From DATBVX01 sp963810775 (GTDB taxonomy: Bacteria; Pseudomonadota; Gammaproteobacteria; Steroidobacterales; Steroidobacteraceae), in NCBI GenBank assembly GCA_963810775.1, contig CAWEOT010000015.1:248001-312000 (forward strand): DNA of 64,000 nucleotides, read 5' to 3'. The stretch's first letter is position 1, and every line of letters begins with the position of its first letter. The notes beneath the pieces are model-generated. The model made no database searches and was not told the origin of the DNA. It saw only the letters and a list, made by a program, of their open reading frames with translations. The position numbers and the translations under genes were made by a program. Of the stretch, positions 63,243 through 64,000 are shown one piece after another.

Positions 63243-63715
63243 CAGGCACCTCCTCGAGAGCGAGGAAACTCGACTTCCATGATCTCGTAGGCCGTACGTG
63301 TGAGCCCCAGCCGCTGATAGATCTGCTGCGCATTGTGATTGTGTTGCTCAACGTAGAGGCGCAGGCCGCAGACGTCAGGGCTGTTCCTCGCCAGTTCCTC
63401 GACATATTGATAAAGGGCCGCGAACACACCATGACGGCGCGCTTCGGGCACGACGTAGACCGATTGAAACCACCAGAAGAAGCCATTACGCCAGTCGCTC
63501 CATTCGTGGGTCAGTAATAGTTGACCCGCCGGCCGGCCGTCGAGTTCGGCGATGAAGTAGCGACCCTTGTGCTCGGACGCGAGAGCGCTGTGCACACCCG
63601 CGCGCAGCACCTGCGCATTGAGCTGCTTGCTTTCGGTCTCCTGGGCGAGGCGAGCGTTGCAGTCGACGATGAAGTCGAGATCCGCGGTACGCGCGCTGCG
63701 AATTGCGACGCTCAT
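63242..63715 (-). CDS. GNAT-family N-acetyltransferase
   Basis: A 157-residue acetyltransferase: SVYVVPEARRHGVFAALYQY contains the acetyl-CoA-binding R/Q-x-x-G-x-A-like motif A, and LRLYVEQHNHNAQQIYQRLG is the conserved motif B. The substrate is unknown. ATG 63715 follows GAGGAG at the correct distance; an upstream start at 63742 would add nine residues. It is upstream of and overlaps bcp by one base. Confidence 0.9.
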   Translation of the reverse strand: MSVAIRSARTADLDFIVDCNARLAQETESKQLNAQVLRAGVHSALASEHKGRYFIAELDGRPAGQLLLTHEWSDWRNGFFWWFQSVYVVPEARRHGVFAALYQYVEELARNSPDVCGLRLYVEQHNHNAQQIYQRLGLTRTAYEIMEVEFPRSRGGA

Positions 63716-63794
63716 GCGGTGCTCCTCGAGTCCCGACCGCATGATAGCCCCAAGTGCTGTGTTTTCGGGCAGTCGATGTAGGCGGATCCGAGCT

Positions 63795-63822
63795 TTGCCG
63801 TGCGGGGTGCCGATGCTAGAAT
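63795..63822 (+). promoter_or_regulatory. tRNA-Ala promoter
   Basis: TTGCCG, 16 bp, TAGAAT ends 18 bp before the tRNA gene, an appropriate distance for a tRNA promoter. The stretch CCCGCGCC just after the -10 box is GC-rich and fits a stringent-control discriminator. Confidence 0.65.
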
Positions 63823-63840
63823 CCCGCGCCCATTTTCGGT

Positions 63841-63916
<76 letters not shown>

Positions 63917-64000
63917 TTCTCGCCAATCTGTTGCGCGTCACATGACGCTCGAGCCTTCGCATTTGATCTCGCTTGCCCTTTTGTCGTACTCGCTTCGACC

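Overview
The window is a 64 kb piece of a GC-rich (roughly 63 percent by eye) proteobacterial chromosome. The gene order rimP-nusA-infB-rbfA-truB-rpsO-pnp, the LolA, FtsK, RarA, Aat, GluQ, DksA and PhaR genes, and the many TonB receptors and S9/esterase-type hydrolases suggest a heterotrophic gammaproteobacterium, plausibly of the Steroidobacteraceae/Nevskiales type. That placement is inference from gene content. No insertion sequence, prophage or CRISPR array was seen.

Layout. 1-15.8 kb is accessory and catabolic: the end of an upstream gene, a SAM methyltransferase, an FAD oxidoreductase plus IlvD/Edd dehydratase with a LysR regulator, a divergent TonB receptor and MFS permease, a PrpF/GalD-type tautomerase with an RraA-type aldolase, a frameshifted quinone reductase, an S9 peptidase and two envelope proteins. 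16.0-24.5 kb is the translation/transcription operon. Two intrinsic-terminator-like hairpins precede rimP, and a near-perfect 29-bp inverted repeat follows pnp. 24.7-37.6 kb is housekeeping: phaR, gluQ, dksA, aat, a FemAB-like acyltransferase, trxB, ald, ftsK, lolA, a VanZ-like gene, rarA and serS. 37.6-39.3 kb carries a di-heme cytochrome behind a cyclic-di-GMP-I riboswitch.

39.6-48.6 kb is the most striking region. Eight genes lie head to tail on the minus strand, overlapping or nearly so: hemA-hemCD-hemB-hemL-histidine kinase-response regulator-hemE-hemN. Together they cover most of heme synthesis from glutamyl-tRNA to protoporphyrinogen level, with a two-component system embedded in the middle. 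The promoter has good -35/-10 boxes and a Fur-box-like site just after the predicted start of transcription. HemA is short and lacks part of its signature, and HemC appears fused to a divergent HemD-like domain.

48.6-64 kb is mixed: a frameshifted MAPEG gene and a gene remnant beside a tRNA-Ser, a TPR protein, a siderophore receptor with its own Fur-box-like site, a frameshifted META lipoprotein, a phospholipase D/cardiolipin synthase, an acetyl-xylan-esterase/SGNH fusion, a marR-emrA-emrB efflux operon, a SixA-type phosphatase, a peroxiredoxin, a GNAT enzyme and a tRNA-Ala.

Several reading frames are interrupted by a single extra base (near 11306, 49002 and 53688). One LysR gene lacks a normal start codon and one esterase gene appears to have lost its stop. 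Either the locus carries several decaying accessory genes or the assembly has indel errors; raw reads would decide.
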